Shown: positions 13,801 to 24,583, numbered from the stretch's first letter. The stretch is DNA of 64,000 bases from Dendrophyllia cribrosa (GCA_024195265.1 JAJLRJ010000004.1:46463337-46527336); one strand, 5' to 3'. Notes: generated by a model from the sequence alone, not told the origin. Program-made: numbers and translations.

Positions 13801-14034
13801 ATAATAAACAGCACCACAGGAAAGTACTGCTCAATAGCTTTCATTTAAATGGTCACACTTTGGGATTTCATCATCAGTCTCAAAAGTTAGAACCACCTTG
13901 TACAGCATAATAAACAGCATTTCATCCACAGACTTAAACGTTAGTGAAAAGGTAAAAATGTAATCATAAAATCTGTTTTTGATATTTTACAGGATGAGCT
14001 GTCACAGAGGCTGGCAAAACTACGACAAGCTTAA
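1833..14034 (+). CDS. CHMP1: CHMP1 family ESCRT-III subunit (charged multivesicular body protein 1), 10 coding exons
   Basis: Exons: 1833-1851, 2391-2410, 3784-3861, 3995-4063, 4809-4886, 5716-5784, 6187-6294, 7537-7580, 13192-13270, 13993-14034. All introns are GT-AG and all phases agree; the sum is 606 nt, giving 201 residues plus TAA. The protein matches metazoan CHMP1 (about 196-199 residues) along its length: MSSQMEKHLFNLK start, basic first helix (residues about 8-40), the conserved QTAVTMK segment (82-87), MAGVVKSM and LMDKFE blocks, and [11 protein letters not shown] (189-199), a C-terminal MIM that in this family binds the MIT domains of VPS4 and spastin. CHMP1 acts in the cytosol on membranes in multivesicular-body sorting, abscission and membrane remodelling. 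It looks closer to CHMP1B than CHMP1A (AIQKGN, VVKSM). The ATG is fixed by the 20-nt second exon, which supplies KHLFNLK. Intron 8 (5.6 kb) is swollen by transposons. Confidence 0.93.
4197..4356. mobile_element. MITE with GGCCCCGGTTGTTCAAAAG termini (copy 1)
   Basis: This intronic inverted repeat of about 160 bp has long arms containing GGATAGCGGTATCCA and CACTATCCAGTGGATA. A second, shorter copy lies at 19522-19649, and a related half-fragment is seen near 12600-12690. Both full copies are followed by TGG and preceded by T, so the exact boundary is uncertain by a few bases. Confidence 0.7.
5057..5209. repeat. Hairpin element in CHMP1 intron 5
   Basis: The termini TAGAGTGATTTTCC (5057-5070) and GGAAAATCACTCTA (5196-5209) are perfect inverted repeats around a partly paired core. 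It is probably a short MITE; no target duplication was resolved. Confidence 0.5.
7949..9435. mobile_element. TA-flanked TIR element (1.49 kb) with GCGTTCC repeat arrays
   Basis: Terminal inverted repeats of 28 bp begin CAGTACCGGACAGAAGTAAC and are perfect at both ends. TA dinucleotides flank them (7947-7948 and 9436-9437). Just inside each end lie tandem copies of a roughly 20-bp unit, TGCGTTCCCTTAGCGTTCCA and variants (7978-8118 and 9300-9400). These arrays are in the same orientation although the termini are inverted. No transposase ORF is present, so this is a non-autonomous element inside CHMP1 intron 8. The TA target suggests the Tc1/mariner superfamily, but the terminal sequence alone does not prove it. 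Confidence 0.7.
10265..10683 (-). pseudogene. Crypton/KIAA1958-type tyrosine recombinase, N-terminal exon only
   Basis: The minus-strand frame starts at 10683 and is open for 139 codons to a good splice donor (AAG|GTGAGC, donor at 10264). The protein has an acidic N-terminus and a helical region with WALSSFSEW (39-47), LNYWLSKFV (87-95), YPAKTIYGM (106-114) and RYLEE (120-124). This pattern is typical of the N-terminal core-binding domain of Crypton recombinases and their domesticated relatives (KIAA1958, QRICH1, ZMYM proteins). No downstream exon with the catalytic R...HxxR...Y part was found before the element ends, so the gene is truncated. It lies in CHMP1 intron 8, antisense to that gene. 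Confidence 0.6.
10944..11049. repeat. Perfect 26-bp inverted repeat within copy A
   Basis: GGGTTTCATCAGGGGTTCCA (start of the left arm, 10944-10969) is perfectly mirrored at 11024-11049. The loop carries CGGCCGAAGCGGCC. It could be a small inserted MITE or a structural part of the Crypton-like element. It is absent from copy B. Confidence 0.65.
12965..13101. repeat. AT-rich hairpin MITE in CHMP1 intron 8
   Basis: The left arm 12965-13001 (GTGTCCTGCATCATTG..., then TTTAGATAACTTCTTT) is mirrored at 13063-13101. The centre is a run of AT palindromes (TATAGTTTATTATAAACTATA). Confidence 0.65.
13500..13960 (+). repeat. Minisatellite, 106-bp unit, about four copies
   Basis: Units containing AGTTAGAACCACCTTGTACA and ATTTGAATGGTCACACTTTG start at about 13560, 13666, 13772 and 13878, a constant 106-bp period, with a shorter diverged unit before. 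It fills much of the last CHMP1 intron. Single diverged units of the same family lie at about 12450-12545 and 14890-15000, on either side. Confidence 0.85.
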
Positions 14035-15917
14035 AATTATAAACTACAGTGACCTCTTATCTGAAATGTTGATCATTTAAATATGTTAACTTTATAATTT
14101 GATAATTCTTTAGTAAAGTTGCTCAGGAAATCCTTAAAGCAACTCTCAATAAGAATTCAATAATTGCCTTTCTGTTATTTACCACTATTTTGCTGGAGGG
14201 GCATTTTAGAAACAGTTAAACAGTCAACAGATACAGTCAAACTAAAGATTTTAATTGAGGACAGTTCACCAGTTCTGACAAGAACAAAACTGCATGTAGA
14301 TATAAGCTCTTATATTTCTCCACAATACAAACACCTCTTAATTACGAACACAGTAGATTCATTAGAATGCACAACTGGTAGATTTTGATGTTTATTTGAA
14401 CTCAAATAACCACCCCCTACTTTGCCTTGATTTTAAAATGCTTATGAAAAATTGTCCAGATAGGCTCTGCCTTCTTGGTTTAACTCTGTAGCCATTTTGA
14501 TACCACTGCAGATTAGCCCTTGTTTTTAAACTCCCAAAAGTGCCAAAAATCAAAATATAAGAAAAATCCAAAATTTAATTTGTAAAGTATTATGTACTTA
14601 TTGAGGGCTGTACGTACCGAGCGCAGCGAGGTCCGTGCGCAATGACCGAGAGCCAAATATTTTCCCATCCGGCCCGATCTAACTTAGTCAATAAGTATTT
14701 TATCATATGACCAATTTGGAGACAAAATTGCTTGAAATTTTAACTCGTGAGGCTGTAGGGCTTTTTCCGGTCCCGCTCGTGCAAATGCGTACGGCCCTCA
14801 TACAGGACTTTCATGAATGGTTTTGCAAAGAAAAGGCTTGCAGGGCCGTACGGGTCATGCGATAATGAAAATTATCAAATGGTACCATGCAAATTAAAGT
14901 ACTACCAAAGAGGTTAGTTTCATTTGAATGGTCACACCATAGGATTTCGTGCAGACTCAAAAGTTGGAACTACATTACATTACATGTCTTCATAATTGAT
15001 TCTGGGAGTGAAAGGGTTAGGAGCAAAAATAATTTACAATTCTGCTGAAATATTGACACCTCTTATAATAGAGACAGGCAAGTCAATCAGTCTGTGCTGT
15101 GTCTGTGCAATATAATAGGATTTAAAATTCATAACAGTAAGGATCCACAGTCTGTTCCACACAGGACAGGGAAACCATCCTATTGATCAAGAAAGTGCTA
15201 GGGTAAGGCTGCTAATGACTAGCATGTCATCAAGGGAAAGTAACAATACAGTACTCCCAGTTGCCTCATTATCCAGAAACCATATTTAATATGCTTTTAA
15301 AAAAGCAGCAACAATAAGAGCCTTCATTTGCTAACATCAATATAAAAACCTTCCCTTTTCTAAATTTTTAGGTATTTCTTGATGTTGCAGAAACTGTTGT
15401 GATGTGGGTGTTGTTTATTGTCTTTTCAATCTTTTGTTTTACGTCATTTGGTGATCACAACATCCGCAAAATGTTTCCTTGGAGGACCTGGCTTTAAATC
15501 ACAGCATCTTGTCGGAGTTGACAAGGGACTTTACATGCTCTCATCCTTTCCTCACTTGAATTTGTTATAAAATAGAAAGAAAAGCTGGAAAGTGAATGTC
15601 TGTTTGGGTTGAAGAGTTAACATTTGATGTAAGATCACATTATTATATCCATTTTTTTAAGAAACTTTAATTTGCTTAACAGGATGTGTAGAAATAATAT
15701 TATTATTATGAAATAATCATGATCTAGTTACATACATGTACACTGTAAGTTTAAATAGTTAATATGCAAGTGTGTACTGCTGAACATGTATGCAGGTAAC
15801 TTTAAATAAATTTTACAACAATATCACAGTTAAACAAGTGTCTAGTATATGTTATAACTTGGTTATTTAAATTTCCCCCTTCTTGTTCTTTAGCTAACTC
15901 CTATCATTAACCGGCAG
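14035..15917. other. 3' region of CHMP1 and intergenic sequence
   Basis: No further coding exon was found. The stretch contains single diverged units of the 106-bp repeat (14890-15000) and an imperfect repeat near 14605-14880 with ACGTACCGAGCGCAGCGAGG. A possible distal polyadenylation signal AATAAA lies at 15805-15810. No close AATAAA follows the CHMP1 stop, so the true mRNA end is unresolved. Confidence 0.4.
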
Positions 15918-16308
15918 TAGTGCTGCAACGATACACCGATGAACCGCAATATTTTTTGTCAAGTGACGAATATCGATATTTGAACAACATATTGCGATAT
16001 TATGATATTTTGATTCTTCATCAACATTCAGAAATTACTGTCTTAAATGACTCCTTACCCAAGTCCAAGCCTTTTTATAGCTATTTATTAAACAAAGGGA
16101 CAAAAAAGTTCCATCCTTGCTTTGCATGCTTCCGACACATATTTTTCATTTGTCAGCTGACAAAGTCTTCCACGCCCACGGGAAAAACATGCGGTTCGTT
16201 CACAAAATGTCTTCCTGTGTTGGTGGAAAAATGTATGTAATGATGTATCGTATCGTGTATCGTATCGTGGCACTTGTATCGAGATATTATCATATTGTTG
16301 CAGCCCTA
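15918..16308. mobile_element. hAT-type MITE, 391 bp, 8-bp target duplication ACCGGCAG
   Basis: The left terminus TAGTGCTGCAACGATA and the right terminus (reverse complement TAGGGCTGCAACAATA) are imperfect inverted repeats. Both flanks carry ACCGGCAG (15910-15917 and 16309-16316). An 8-bp duplication with TAG-type termini is typical of hAT elements. Near the right end are repeats of GTATCGTATCGT. No transposase is encoded. Confidence 0.8.
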
Positions 16309-16313
16309 ACCGG

Positions 16314-16541
16314 CAGGGTTGTAAATTTAAGCCTTGGCACACTCGCCAGTCGGACGAATGACTTGCATTATGCACTCACCCACATCAGTTGATCACTTAC
16401 CCAAAAGAAAATAACTTATTTAACTCACAATATTAAAGAAAATCCTACTTGCCAAATCGGGCGAGTGATGCAAGAGTTGTACTTGACTGGAAGGATTTAA
16501 ACTTGCATTTGGCGAATGGCAAGCACAAATTTCCAACCCTG
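16314..16541. mobile_element. Second hAT-like MITE with CAGGGTTG termini
   Basis: It begins CAGGGTTGTAAATTTAAGCC and ends with GGCAAGCACAAATTTCCAACCCTG, an imperfect inverted repeat with a CAGGGTTG end as in many hAT elements. The element at 15918-16308 appears to have inserted at its left edge, because that element's target duplication includes the first CAG here. Confidence 0.55.
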
Positions 16542-16830
16542 TATAGAGTAAACAAGAATTCTGGAAATCTTTTGTAATTTTTGTTTTTCTTCTTCTTTCT
16601 TTTTTATCACGTGTATCTATTCCTTAAATACTAATTTTGTAGCTTTTCTTCTCTCTCTTCTATTTATTATTTTTTCTGCAATTAATTAGTATTTGTAATT
16701 TGAATGATAAAAACGATTTTTTAAAAAATAATTCTGCTAAAATTTGGCATGATTGCAGGTTAAAAAAACAGTAGTAAACAAATCAAGTATTAAAGCTCAA
16801 AACATGTCATAGTTGTCTGCAATGAGAAAA

Positions 16831-17096
16831 TGCTACAATTAGCTGCAAAATTGTTGAGACACTCACAAAAAAACACTCCCTTTATAAAAAATGATGCCTC
16901 GAAAAACAAAAGAACAATATATTTCCCTCACAACCCCCCCTCCCCTGTTCAATGTTGTTAGCCAAAGTTTTGGCGCCGGTCACAAAACAACATTGACAAG
17001 GGGGGAGGGGTAAGGAAAGGTAGCAATGGTGAACTTCTTCCTAAAAAGCACTGGTGAATGAAAGTGTCTCAACTACTTTTACAGCTAATTGTAGCA
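16831..17096. mobile_element. Inverted-repeat MITE
   Basis: The outer arms TGCTACAATTAGCTG and CAGCTAATTGTAGCA, and inner arms around CCCCTCCCCTGTTCAATGTTGTT and its mirror near 16985-17010, define a hairpin element with a short loop. Family unknown. Confidence 0.6.
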
Positions 17097-17468
17097 TCTT
17101 TTAGTTAGCTAACTATCCCTGAGCGAAGAAAGAGCCTATTCATAGTCCAATTAGTTTTGTTTATAAAATGAATGAAAGGAAAATGTATCTCATTTCCACT
17201 GAGACCATGTAAAACAAATCATAATGTCACAACCATATTCCAGGGCTATAGCTAGCGTGAAATCAATGAAGGGCAATTGCCTCAGTAAAAATAAAATTTT
17301 GAATACTTGAGTACAAGCATTGGATCTCTCTTGTAAGAGGCTATGCATAAAAGAAATGAAATAAGTATTTTTTTTCAGATACTGCCTTGGTAAGAATATT
17401 CATCTGGCTACAGCCTTGTATTCTGACAATAATATTAGAGTGTGCATCAAATACCATGGGTGGATACA

Positions 17469-17490
17469 GGGGGGGGGGGGGGGGGGGGGG
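17469..17490 (+). repeat. Poly-G tract, about 22 nt
   Basis: An uninterrupted G run between TACA and ATAAATGG, one of at least six homopolymeric G or C tracts in the window. It may adopt quadruplex structure. The exact length is likely unreliable in an assembly. Confidence 0.8.
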
Positions 17491-18084
17491 ATAAATGGGC
17501 GGCTAGCAACCCCACTTTAACAGTTTTCTTTTAAAGTGCAACACATACCTGTAGCCACCCCTTCCAAATTAAGACAAATTTTAATGTAATATTAAGCTGC
17601 AGCTTTACATGCAACTTTTTTCTTAGACAGGTGATTTTTTTGGAAACTTATTGCATCACCAGTGCATGTTAAAAATTGCACATGACATACACTGTAGCCA
17701 ACCTCATATAGGCAACATGACAGCAAAAAAAAAAACATAAAAGTTGCGAGAAACTCAATGTGATGAATTTTTGGGACAAAGTACAGTTTGTTGCATAAAG
17801 CCTGTACAGGAGTGGCTACAGTGTGGGGTAGTCCAGCACTTGTCCAAATAATGTCTGTGATTCGCTAAGAAAACAATAGATTTGTCCCGCTAGGATAGGG
17901 GCATTGTTCCAGCGATATTTCAATTGTATCGTTTGCCAATCACAGACATTGTTTGGACAGCTCAAGGTTGCCCACAGTGTGTGCTTTTCACCGTGCAATA
18001 GCAACACAACTTTTTCTAAAAATTATTTTTATCCCTGGTTTGAACAAAAAATCACTCATATAGTGATAACTTTATGAGCTTAGG

Positions 18085-18756
18085 CTAACATCCCTCGGGT
18101 CGCACTTCTTTCCACCAGTTATAGGGGTACAGGTGCTTCATAATTTCAATGCCTCCTTTAGGAATGGAGATATTGAAGAATCCAAACTTTGCTTGTGGCA
18201 GTTCTGGTTTCACTACCCATGCTGGAAATGAATGGTATGTCCTGTAGTTGAGAGGAAAGAACCATGACTCCAGCCCTCTTCTTCTCATTGTTCCTCTATC
18301 GTTGTAAAATGCAAATAAGTCTACAGATAGCCATAAACCCTCTTTAGAAATGACAATGGTTCCACTCTGAATCCACTTATTTTGCACTTTCAGTCCTGCT
18401 GCTTTAAAAGGTGCAAAGAATTCACTCAAAGTCATATCAGCAAATCTACCTTCACCTTCAAATCCAATGTCAACGTCATTGTCCCATGGAAGGGGTCTGC
18501 CTATACGCAGCGCACCCCATATGGAGCCATACATTAACCAATGCCGAATTTTCATCCCATCTAATATCTTGTGAATTTGCAATGTTAGGTCAAGCAGTTG
18601 ATTCATTTCTTCATCGCTGCTGCGACAAGTAACAACTGGTTTCCAAAACTTGTTTGTGTAATATGCAAAGCTTGTTAGGTTGATGTAGATATAAAGTCCA
18701 AACAAGGCCAACACAGTCACAACACGGAAAATCAACCTTCGCCTCCTAAGCCTCAT
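18085..18756 (-). CDS. LicD/fukutin-related type II membrane protein
   Basis: One coding exon of 223 residues. After a basic start (MRLRRRR) comes a single membrane segment at about residues 9-27 and then a luminal domain. The domain holds the LicD-family nucleotidyltransferase signature: YGSIWGALR (76-84) followed by PWDNDVDIGF (90-99), whose aspartates 92, 94 and 96 would bind metal and nucleotide. Fukutin and FKRP, with the same fold, transfer ribitol-phosphate in the Golgi, and bacterial LicD transfers phosphocholine; the donor here cannot be told. The frame is open back to a plausible acceptor (exon start 18798). If spliced to the candidate 5' exon at 20354-20500, an in-frame TAG precedes, making the ATG at 18756 the first usable start. 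It is short for the family but ends in a clear TAG. It is convergent with CHMP1. Confidence 0.8.
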   Translation of the reverse strand: MRLRRRRLIFRVVTVLALFGLYIYINLTSFAYYTNKFWKPVVTCRSSDEEMNQLLDLTLQIHKILDGMKIRHWLMYGSIWGALRIGRPLPWDNDVDIGFEGEGRFADMTLSEFFAPFKAAGLKVQNKWIQSGTIVISKEGLWLSVDLFAFYNDRGTMRRRGLESWFFPLNYRTYHSFPAWVVKPELPQAKFGFFNISIPKGGIEIMKHLYPYNWWKEVRPEGC

Positions 18757-19337
18757 CTGTGCATCTGGACTGGTCTCTTTTTTAGGACCACAGCATATCT
18801 ATAAGTGGGTTAAAAATAGAAAGTACTGTAAGTTTCAAATAGAAAAATTTAACACATTCTCACTGGAGTCACAAGATAGTTGTTGCTGGAGCAATGTTAT
18901 GGTCTGTTATCAGGCAGAGGAAGCACATGGACTGATTTTCAATATTTTATCATTATTTCATAAACATTTATAGAATTATTTGGGCATGTGTCCAAATGAT
19001 GTCATATGGCCTGACTTTTCATCACTCTTTGCCTGCAGTGAGTGATGACAAAGCTGGCTGTACTCCTGGCCACTGAAGCTATTAGGGAGAGAGAAATAAT
19101 TTCCAACATGTGCAATAGAACTCCACTAACTCAAACTACCCACTAATTCTAGCAAAATCCAATTTCCCCTAGATTTGACTACATTTTTTCAGTCATTTAC
19201 TAGATCAGCTAACTCAAACTCCCACTGACTCAAACTAATCTTACTTTCCCTTGGTTCAAAATTTACTCCAAAAACTCGGCAAACCTCAAAAAGTGTCAGA
19301 ACATAGCTGATTGACATGTCAAAATCTTTAATCAACA

Positions 19338-19502
19338 GCTCTTTTCGCGGTTAACCTTTTCTCATTTGCATTACAATAAAAGTCAACGTGGTTATGAGGC
19401 AATTTCGGGCAGAAACTACAAACTTGCCTGAAATTGCCCCACATGCAACCACATTGACTTTTATTGTAATGCAAATAAGAAAGGTTAACCGCGAAAAGGG
19501 CT
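19338..19502. repeat. Hairpin MITE upstream of the LicD-like gene
   Basis: The arm beginning AGCTCTTTTCGCGGTTAACC is mirrored, nearly perfectly over about 75 bp, by a right arm ending GGTTAACCGCGAAAAGGGCT. No target duplication was resolved. Confidence 0.65.
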
Positions 19503-19521
19503 ATTAGACTGGTAAACATCT

Positions 19522-19649
19522 GGCCCCGGTTGTTCAAAAGATGGATAGCGCTATGCACCGGATAAATCACTATCCAGGGGATAACACAATTGGTTTTGTT
19601 AATACTTATCCACTGGATAGCGTTACCCACCTTTTGAACAACCGGGGCC
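19522..19649. mobile_element. MITE with GGCCCCGGTTGTTCAAAAG termini (copy 2)
   Basis: Same family as 4197-4356, with identical outer 18 bp and shared GGATAAATCACTATCC core. It is shorter by about 30 bp. It lies directly after the hairpin at 19338-19502, within the candidate 5' intron of the LicD-like gene. Confidence 0.7.
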
Positions 19650-20353
19650 TGGTCGGTCACTGTTTGCAATTTTAACATGTAGCAGAATATTCATTTTACC
19701 CTTTGTTGTGTCCTTAAAATTTTGGCTAAAATTCCCAAACTAAACTTTCTTATCAAAATGCTCTTATAAAACAAACTAATTGTAGTTATGACAGAAATTT
19801 TGACCCTCACACTCGAGAAGTGATAGAAGCACTCGCCTTCGGCTCGTGCTTCTCTGCGTGCTTATATGACTCAGCAATGCACGTCGGCACGTTTTTAATT
19901 TCTTTAATGAATGTATTCAAAACCTAGTGAGTTCACAGTGTCCACAGTCAGTCACGTTATTTCATTACAAAGAGGAACATGAAATAAAAAAAAGTTGAAT
20001 AAGAACCTTCAGAACTTCCAAAAGAACAGTTTGAAACGGGATCGACCCGAATTGCCAATTGAAAATGATTTCACGTTTTTATAATATTTGTTTCTGTCTT
20101 ACTGGCCAAAGTCCGCCTCGTTTTTAACAGTTGCTATTAAACATAACTACTGTCAGATAAACTCGAGACGAAACTTTGCATGATTATATCCCTTTAAAAA
20201 AATTATAGCGATTTAAAAGCTTAAGCTTATTTGACGTGGACATTCGCAGAGAGAAAACGCCGGAAAACTACGAATGAATCGGACTACCACGAGATGATAT
20301 TTAAACGTCATAAATACAGCAAATAAATTGACAACAACTTAAAACTCACTTAC

Positions 20354-20500
20354 CCTTATCTAAAAAGACAGCAGACTGAATGGCGACTGTAAATTCTATC
20401 CGGCTACTTGCTACTGTATTTTTGTTATCAAGCAGCCATTATGAGAAAAATATTAGGGAGACTATATGGTGGCCTAACATGAAGTACTTGCCTGCCGTAA
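20354..20500 (-). other. Possible 5' UTR exon of the LicD-like gene
   Basis: On the minus strand a strong splice donor (AAGG|GTAAGTGAG) occurs at 20353. Joined to the acceptor before 18798 it gives an in-frame TAG shortly before the LicD-like ATG, as expected for a 5' UTR exon. The upstream edge is arbitrary and transcription is not shown by the sequence. Confidence 0.3.
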
Positions 20501-20751
20501 TCTACCTTGCGGTCAAACGGATTGTTCGTGCCAGGGGAAAGCCCTCACTCCGGCCTCACCCGACTGAACTGATAGGGATGATATCTGTTTACAAACATTC
20601 TTTTTGTTATTCAAATGTGCCAGCCACTGGAACAAAAGAACCCTTTGTTTCGGCAGCCAATAAGACTCTGGTTGGCACATTAATAACAATTGGTGACGTC
20701 ATTGATATGTTCCCTATTAATTCTGAATATCATAGTCAGCTAGCTATAATT

Positions 20752-22469
20752 AAACATAGGCACGCATTGCGTGCATGAGCTATTTTGAAAATTACCTAAA
20801 TGATATGAAATGGTGAAAGTAACAAAACAGCGGAAGTTAACTCGCACAAATAACCGCTTGCAGATATACGTTTTTCGGGATTTCCGGAGTTATTTTTTGA
20901 CGAAACTACGGCCCCAGTGAAATGAGCAACTTGTTTCAGTAATGAGTGTATTAAATTAAATGTCAACCAGAAAAGTCCTGCACATAAATTTGATGCATCC
21001 AAATTGAAGGCTTATTATTTCCTGGAAATTTGTATCTAGTCTTTTTTTAAAGGTTTCTTTTATTATTCACAAAAGACACGTGGAAAGGGTTCCTTTGGCC
21101 TGGAAGACGCAAACTAATTAAATTAAATTGTTTTCAACTCCAAACCACAAGCTAATTAAATTAGTGACACGAAAATTTTTTGAACCACCTGTTTCTGTAA
21201 TGTCAACCAGAAAAGTCTTTCACAGAAACTAAACGCATGAAAAATAAATATAAGTAGTCTCCTAGTAAATTGGAACTAATATTATTTAAACAACTGTTTT
21301 TATTCTCCACAAAAAAGTCGTGCAAATAGAAACAGAACTAATTAGATTAAATTGTTTTCGACTCAAAACCACAAGCTAATTGAATTACTTACACGAACAT
21401 TGTTGAGGTTAACATTTGGAACCAAACACCTTTTCCTGTAATGTCGACCAGCAGAAACTTAGCGCATCCAAAACGAATTTTGCTTGTTTCCTAGTAAATT
21501 GCAACTAATATTTTTTAAACAGGCGTTTTTTAACGCACCATATAAATTAATTACATTACGTTTTCTCGAAAACATGTTGAATTTCATCACGTACCAGTTT
21601 CTATAAGGACAAAGTTCAATATTTGCACGTGCACACAACGTGACTGCTCATACAAAATACAGTCGCTTCTCGCTTATAATAATCGCTTGAGGCATACAAT
21701 TAACAACCTACACATCAGCTCACATTAATTCAAAGAAAGATAAACGTTTTACATACTGTAAATTGTAGATTAATTGCATTACATTTTCTCTGTTGAACTC
21801 CATGCATCACGGACAAGTTTCTATAAGGACAAAGTTCAACATTTTCACGTGTAGACAGCGTGTCTGACAAAAAAAATCCAATTTTAAATAGTAATCTCTT
21901 GAAACCCAGGCTTGAAACATACAATTCATGTTCCGCATCATATTATTTGAAATCGGGTTGCCGTTTTTGCAATAAAACTATACTCATACTTCAGTATAAG
22001 CTCACCTATGAACGTAACCGCAGTCCACATTTTTTGGACGTCTCATCCCCCGCAGACCATTCTACCATTCATGCATAGGGCACATTATAGGCGGTATTTC
22101 CGAATAAATGTCCTTGATATTGCCAGGTTAGCAAGCCAGTCGGGATTAGAGAACAGTTCCCAAGCAACAAATTTTCAAAACTTTACACTTTTAGTGTTTG
22201 CGGCAACAATCGCGGAGATTCAAGATGGCTGATTTTCAATTCATGTCAAGTGCCCTTCTTTGGCCTTCAGTAATACCATTTTAGAAGCGAAAATTTGATT
22301 GGCTGACATAGTACACGGTGTACATACTAGAGGCAATCTGATTGGTGTGACATAACCCAAGACATACATACAAACAAACAAACAAACAAACTAACAAACA
22401 TACTAACATCACAAACCAACCTTTGCGCCTGCTAATGAGCTATTTTTTTCAAAATAGCTCAAATAAAGG
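20752..22469. mobile_element. Crypton-like element, short copy B (1.7 kb)
   Basis: Nearly identical in its retained parts to copy A at 9468-12353, with the same end sequences and end hairpins. It lacks the roughly 1.09-kb block with the recombinase exon and a small block near the left end. Only scattered substitutions separate the copies, so they are recent. Frames such as 21730-21924 (-) are shared with copy A simply because the DNA is duplicated. Confidence 0.7.
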
Positions 22470-23222
22470 CTTTCCATACCAAACACCAGCTAGTAGAAAA
22501 CGGTAACAGCTTGCGAACAAATAATACTATGTTAGCTCTCACATAGTCTCCTTTATCGACTTTATTAGACTTTCAATAAAGTCCTTCGTCTTATATAGCT
22601 CGCGACTTCGTCGCTCGCTCGGCCTCTTCGCTGCCTTAAAAGCTCGCTTCGCTCGCTTTTTTTCGCTTCGCTCACTTTACTGTGAAACTCGTGAGGTCGA
22701 CTTGTGGCAAGTCTACGACTCCTTCAGAGTCGGCCATAAATGCATTGATACTCCATGGTAAATAATCCTTGATTCTGAAATGTGTATGTGAAATATATTC
22801 ATATGAACCGCGTGAGGAAGTATAAAAGAGAAAGAAATCATCAGGAGCGCTTTCCTTTTGTATGGAAAATCCGGTTGTTCCGGTGGTAAATCAAATGGTA
22901 CAGACTTTTCCAATGGAAATTTTCCGGAAAAAAAGGAATACCTTCAGAGGTAGTTGTAAGTTTTCTTTTCTCGTTTTTACCAAAATGATCGGAAAATCCT
23001 GTACCATCTGCTGCATCCCACTAGTGCACAGGGTACAGAGGAGCTCTATTTGATCGTAGAAGACGTTATTTTCTTCGAATTGTCGCCGTCTTGAAAGTTA
23101 AACTGATTGCGTTACATAAAATGTGTACCGCGGGCCAAATTACTACGGGCTCGGAAGCTGCGAAATCGGTACTTTCTTTTCTCTCGGCAGTATTTTTCAG
23201 TACTTTTCTCTTCGAAGTATTA
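22470..23222. other. Intergenic, with GCTCGCTTCG-type repeats
   Basis: Around 22600-22680 the motifs TCGCTCGCTCGG and CTCGCTTCGCTCGC recur. Around 22548-22590 an ACTTTATTAGACTTTCAATAAAGTC hairpin is present. No gene is supported; the frames at 22713-23053 have no recognisable domain. Confidence 0.4.
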
Positions 23223-23562
23223 GGGACCTTAAGATACGGGGACGGGAAGATCTAGGACGGCGAACCGGAAGTAATTTGACACGGGCGCATGCGCATTAGT
23301 GACTTGGGCTCACCGCATCACCGTCCTGATCTCGTCTAGGACGCCATTTGTGCGATTTCCCCGTCCTGTCGAAGACGTGAGTATATTTGTCTTTTTTTGA
23401 CTTTAAAAAAGTTAAATCTACATCTTTTTTTCAAGAATCTGACTAGAATTTTCATTAACATGATATTTTTGGTGGTTTTAGTCCATGAATGCCATGAATC
23501 ACGGAAAAAATATGAAAATATTCAATGTGTGTTTGTGTTTCAGACTCTGAGCTTTTAAAATC

Positions 23563-24583
23563 ATGAGCGTTCCCGCAATTCCGAAGAAAGGCAATATGAA
23601 ATCCTCGTAAGTACTGTATTGTTCAGGAAATCTCGTAGGAATTGACGCTTTTAAGCAACTTTATCTATCGGGCAAAGAAAGAATACTGTAAAGAATAACA
23701 CAAGTTGCAAGTACAATTCAGTGATTGTGCTTGCGTTTGCTGCAAACGTAAGCTTATAAATTTCAAACGTATTTTCTAGCAGTGATCGTAACTATTGAGC
23801 TTTCACTGTGCATGTTTTATTTTTAAAAGTCCAATATTTTTAATGTTAAACTTACTTGTTGATTCAATATTCAATCAGGATTTTAAAATAATTTTCAGGA
23901 AGCAAATGGTTTGGACGGATGAAAAAGATGAACTTCTATGTCGGGAAATATTTGCTGTCAATGTATTTGCTGGTACGAAGAGGAGTACAGTTGCACGGGG
24001 AAAAAAATGGGAAAAGGTTGCTGAAAACTTAAATAAACTCCAAGAAGTCTACTTTAAAGTTGACAAGAGGGCAGTACGAGACCGCTATAACAATCTTTCC
24101 AGAGATCTGAGAAAAAAAAATAAAAATGAAGAAAAAGCAAGCGGAATAGAAACTGATATGACAAATGTGGAAAAAGCACTGGAGGATTTAATTGAAAGAG
24201 AGGATGCAGCTGAATCAGAGCAAAGAGAAGTTAATGATCAGAAGAAACAAGATAGAGAAAATGCAGCAGATATGAGAAACAAAGCAATGGAAAGTCTTGG
24301 TCAGACACAAAAAAGAAAGGAGGCAGAAGACGACGAAAGTGGAGGCAGAAAAACCAAGAAGAAAAGAGCAAGTGGGAATGAAACAGTGGCTTATCTGAGA
24401 GAAAAGAATGAACGTCTTCGGGAAATGCATAAAGAGGAACTGGAAATGAAGAGAGTCCAGTTGGAGGTGGAGTCGAATAAAGAAGAAAGGTTTATGAAAA
24501 TGATGCTGAACCAACAGCAACAACAACAGAAGCAGATGGATTTAATGCTAGCTCTTGTGTCTAAGGTTATTGACAAGCACTAA
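23563..24583 (+). CDS. Harbinger Myb/SANT-like DNA-binding protein
   Basis: Two coding exons, 23563-23606 and 23899-24583 (GT-AG, phase 2), give 242 residues. A 5' UTR intron is also likely (donor at 23377, acceptor ending 23543). Residues about 18-90 form a Myb/SANT-like trihelix domain with spaced tryptophans (W20, W52) and VRDRYNNL (74-81). The middle is highly charged and rich in Lys and Glu, with a basic RKTKKKR nuclear-localisation-like stretch. The C-terminal third is a predicted coiled coil with a short polyglutamine run. In PIF/Harbinger elements the partner protein binds the element ends and brings the transposase into the nucleus. Polyadenylation signals AATAAA lie at 24807-24812 and 25105-25110. 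Confidence 0.85.

Noticed and set aside
13500..13960. CRISPR-like array
   Set aside because: The 106-bp units are contiguous without unique spacers, and the context is eukaryotic intron.
20380..20778. 132-codon plus-strand frame as a gene
   Set aside because: No recognisable domain, it overlaps the candidate antisense UTR exon and its 3' end runs into the Crypton-like repeat.
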